53,200 bases of DNA from Planctomycetota bacterium (GTDB lineage Bacteria; Planctomycetota; Planctomycetia; Gemmatales; Gemmataceae), in contig JAKOSN010000030.1 in the NCBI GenBank assembly GCA_029777335.1, forward strand, positions 1 through 53,200, given 5' to 3'. Numbering within the stretch: the stretch's first letter is position 1; every line of letters begins with the position of its first letter. The notes under the pieces were generated by a model. The model saw only the letters and a program-made list of their open reading frames with translations. It was not told the origin of the DNA and searched no databases. The position numbers were made by a program, and so were the translations under genes. Below, piece by piece: positions 51,068 through 53,200 of this stretch.

Positions 51068-53200
51068 ATGTTACCCTCGCGGTGGTTCCGTGTATCGCCG
51101 AATCGTTCCCCCCTCTCGCGCCGCGACCCCCTCAAGTACGCTGCGCGCAACCGCTCGTATCGTCCCGTCATCGAGCCGCTCGAAGATCGCTGGCTCCCCT
51201 CGGTAACGATCACACTCAACGCGCCAGGTGCGATTTTCGAGGGGAACGCCACAGCCCTCACGGGAGCGATCGATTTAACCGCGATCGCCGGTACCGCCAC
51301 CCTGGTGGTGAACTGGGGCGACCCCAACTCCTCGGCGAATTCGACCTTTTCCTTCGCTTCGAGCGACATCACGGGGAGCCCGGTCACATTCAATAGTTCC
51401 ACCGATAGCGCGAAACTGACCCTCACGGAGACTTCCAGCGGGATCTACTCCTTCAGCGTCGATTCCCACACCTACATCGACGATCCGGCTGGCACCCCTG
51501 ACACCTTCACCATCACCGCCACCATCAGCGACGGCGATGGGACCCAGACAGAAGGTGGCACCGAAACAACCAACATCACCGTCAATAACGTGGCGCCCAC
51601 CGCCACCATCACCAACAACGGCCCCATCAACGAAGGCTCCAAGGCCACAGTCAGCCTTACCAATCCCCAGGATCCGTCGAGCGTCGATGCGAGCAGCCTG
51701 CACTACTTCTTCTCCACCACCCAGTCCACTCGCGATTCGGCAACGTACGCCGATGGTGGCACCACCGCCTCCGCCGATTTCCCCACGACCGACGACGGAT
51801 CGCTGGTAGTCTACGCACGCATTCTCGACAAGGATGGTGGCTTCACGGACTACCAGACCGCGGTTACGATCAACAACGTGGCCCCCACACTCACGCTGAG
51901 CGGGAATGCCCACGTTGATGAAGGCAGCCCCTACACCTTGACATTGAGTAATTACACCGATCCCGGTGCTGACACTCCCACGGCAATCGTGATCAGCTGG
52001 GGCGATGGCTCCACGGACACCAGTCTCAGTAGCGCTGAGATCGCCACGCTGTTTGGTGGCACCTCGGTGCAGCTGACGCATACCTATGCCGACGGTCCCA
52101 ACAGCTACACCATCAACGCTGCCATCACTGATGAAGACGGCACCTTCAGCCCCACCACCTCTCCCAAGGGCGGTGGCTCCCTTGCCATCACCGTCGATAA
52201 CGTGGCGCCAACCGTCACCCTGAGCGGCGACGCCAAGGTAAACGAGGGCAGCCCCTACACGCTCACGCTCAGCGGTTACACCGATCCCGGTGCTGACACT
52301 CCCACGGCAATCGTGATCAGCTGGGGCGATGGCTCCACGGACACCAATCTCAGTAGCGCTGAGATCGCCACGCTGTTTGGTGGCACCTCGGTGCAGCTGA
52401 CACACACCTACGCCGATGGTCCCAACAACTACACGATCAACGCTGCCATCACCGATGAAGATGGTACCTTCAGCCCCACCACCACTCCCAAGGGCGGTGG
52501 CTCCCTTGCCATCACCGTCGATAACGTGGCCCCGACGTTGAGCAACCTGCATGTGGAGAATGGCACAGGGACCACGGTCACCAGCATCGACGAGAACCAG
52601 GAAGCCACCCTGGTTGGCACCTTCACGGATCCGGGATTACTCGATACTCACACGATCGTCATTCAATGGGGTGATCCCAACAACACCGCTGTGTCGACTT
52701 TTGCGATTGGCGCTACAACGACACTGACCACGGGAAACATCTCTTCCAGCACGGATAGCAGTGTGCTGAGCATCACCGCCGTGAACAACACCACGGGAGT
52801 CGTGACTTTCAGCGTCAAGCATCTGTACAAGGATGATGGTCTAGCTCCAGGCAACAACACCGCCCAGGACAACAGCATCATCAGCGTCAAAATCAATGAC
52901 AATGATGCCGGCACCAACACCGAAACGACCACTCTGACCATCAAAAACGTCGCCCCCACAGTCGACCTGACGATCGCGCCTGCAACGATCGATGAAAACG
53001 GCATCACCACGCTCAGCGGCACGATCACCGATCCGGGCACCCTGGATACCTTCACGCTGACGCTCAACTGGGGTGATTCGCTCTCTCCCAACAACACCCA
53101 GACCTTTGCGTTGGGCACCACGGCGCTGACCAGGTCGGCGAATGGTATCGACTGGGATCCAACCACACGCAAGTTTGCTGTCGATCACCAGTATCTCGAT
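51068..53200 (+). CDS. Giant secreted PKD/Ig-repeat surface protein (3' end outside window)
   Basis: Open from the ATG at 51068 (CAGGAG upstream) to the right edge, 711 residues with no stop. Residues 30-45 (SYRPVIEPLEDRWLPS) are the planctomycete N-terminal PxLExLEDRxxPS signature seen at the start of giant surface proteins; no classical hydrophobic signal peptide is visible. From about 46 the sequence is a run of PKD/cadherin-like modules, each with 'INNVAPT'-type linkers, 'WGDGSTDT' or 'WGDPN' turns and 'HTYADGPN' strands. Two neighbouring modules are near-identical copies (see the repeat entry). Thr, Ser, Asn and Asp are enriched and Cys is absent, as in adhesins. It is probably surface-exposed or secreted. 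The number of further repeats is unknown. Confidence 0.88.
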   Translation, partial: MLPSRWFRVSPNRSPLSRRDPLKYAARNRSYRPVIEPLEDRWLPSVTITLNAPGAIFEGNATALTGAIDLTAIAGTATLVVNWGDPNSSANSTFSFASSDITGSPVTFNSSTDSAKLTLTETSSGIYSFSVDSHTYIDDPAGTPDTFTITATISDGDGTQTEGGTETTNITVNNVAPTATITNNGPINEGSKATVSLTNPQDPSSVDASSLHYFFSTTQSTRDSATYADGGTTASADFPTTDDGSLVVYARILDKDGGFTDYQTAVTINNVAPTLTLSGNAHVDEGSPYTLTLSNYTDPGADTPTAIVISWGDGSTDTSLSSAEIATLFGGTSVQLTHTYADGPNSYTINAAITDEDGTFSPTTSPKGGGSLAITVDNVAPTVTLSGDAKVNEGSPYTLTLSGYTDPGADTPTAIVISWGDGSTDTNLSSAEIATLFGGTSVQLTHTYADGPNNYTINAAITDEDGTFSPTTTPKGGGSLAITVDNVAPTLSNLHVENGTGTTVTSIDENQEATLVGTFTDPGLLDTHTIVIQWGDPNNTAVSTFAIGATTTLTTGNISSSTDSSVLSITAVNNTTGVVTFSVKHLYKDDGLAPGNNTAQDNSIISVKINDNDAGTNTETTTLTIKNVAPTVDLTIAPATIDENGITTLSGTITDPGTLDTFTLTLNWGDSLSPNNTQTFALGTTALTRSANGIDWDPTTRKFAVDHQYLD
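51875..52522 (+). repeat. Tandem 324-bp (108-residue) PKD-like duplication
   Basis: Two in-frame units, 51875-52198 and 52199-52522, share an exact 324-nt period (AACGTG at 51875, 52199 and 52523). Long identical tracts, such as the one coding for DPGADTPTAIVISWGDGSTD, show a recent duplication. Differences cluster at the unit starts and at synonymous sites. The modules on either side are more diverged. Confidence 0.9.

Noticed and set aside
1..53200. CRISPR arrays, tRNA or rRNA genes, integrases, transposases
   Set aside because: No regular short repeats with spacers, no tRNA-like cloverleaf ends and no transposase or integrase motifs were found on reading both strands. A tRNA scan would settle any missed tRNA.

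Overview
The window looks like a planctomycete chromosome, most likely Gemmataceae-like. The genus is not determinable from the sequence alone. The signs are a DUF1501 / pre-peptidase-like / DUF1549-DUF1553 operon, a Ser/Thr kinase with a PEGA domain, an ECF sigma factor coupled to a FecR-WD40 membrane protein, Kelch/FN3 and PKD-like giant secreted proteins with an N-terminal PxxExLEDRxxPS motif, and high-GC coding DNA on both strands. No rRNA, tRNA, CRISPR array, integrase or insertion sequence was seen.

Layout. 1-3949: a kinase running off the left edge (minus) and a divergent secreted Kelch/FN3 protein. 3965-9662: a stress block of Hsp20, a Lon-family protease, a tandem class II aldolase protein and a tandem universal stress protein, the last with a good sigma-54 promoter and a strong terminator. 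9961-13023: an inorganic-carbon block of beta-carbonic anhydrase, a possible small membrane protein, a broken sbtA-like bicarbonate transporter (both ends present, middle missing) and an intact SbtB-like PII protein. 13388-16865: an NtrB/NtrC-type pair, the natural class of activator for a sigma-54 promoter, and a small unknown protein. 17122-19991: a SASA esterase, two unknown small proteins and a macro-domain protein. 20072-26347: the planctomycete DUF1501 operon. 26405-32881: three hydrolases (Abhydrolase_10-like, nitrilase, dienelactone hydrolase) and a trypsin-like protease with a C-terminal propeller-like region. 32966-37930 (minus): a type II secretion-like operon, gspE-gspF-gspF followed by three pseudopilins, its last four genes overlapping. 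38281-41804 (minus): FecR-WD40 protein, ECF sigma factor and HtrA protease, a likely envelope-stress module. 42247-50417: an outer-membrane porin of the alginate-export type, DedA, an APC permease, an unusually large membrane pyrophosphatase and a CBS-domain protein (minus). 51068-53200: the start of a giant PKD-repeat surface protein with an exact 324-bp tandem duplication period.

How the genes fit together. Much of the window reads as stress, energy and envelope maintenance: protein quality control (Hsp20, Lon, HtrA), nucleotide sensors (USP, CBS, PII-like), proton-motive-force maintenance (H+-PPase) and CO2/bicarbonate handling. The most notable observation is the decayed sbtA next to an intact SbtB-like gene and a carbonic anhydrase. 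The next are the sigma-54 promoter near an NtrBC pair and the ECF/FecR-WD40 fusion. All functional statements rest on motif reading without database searches.
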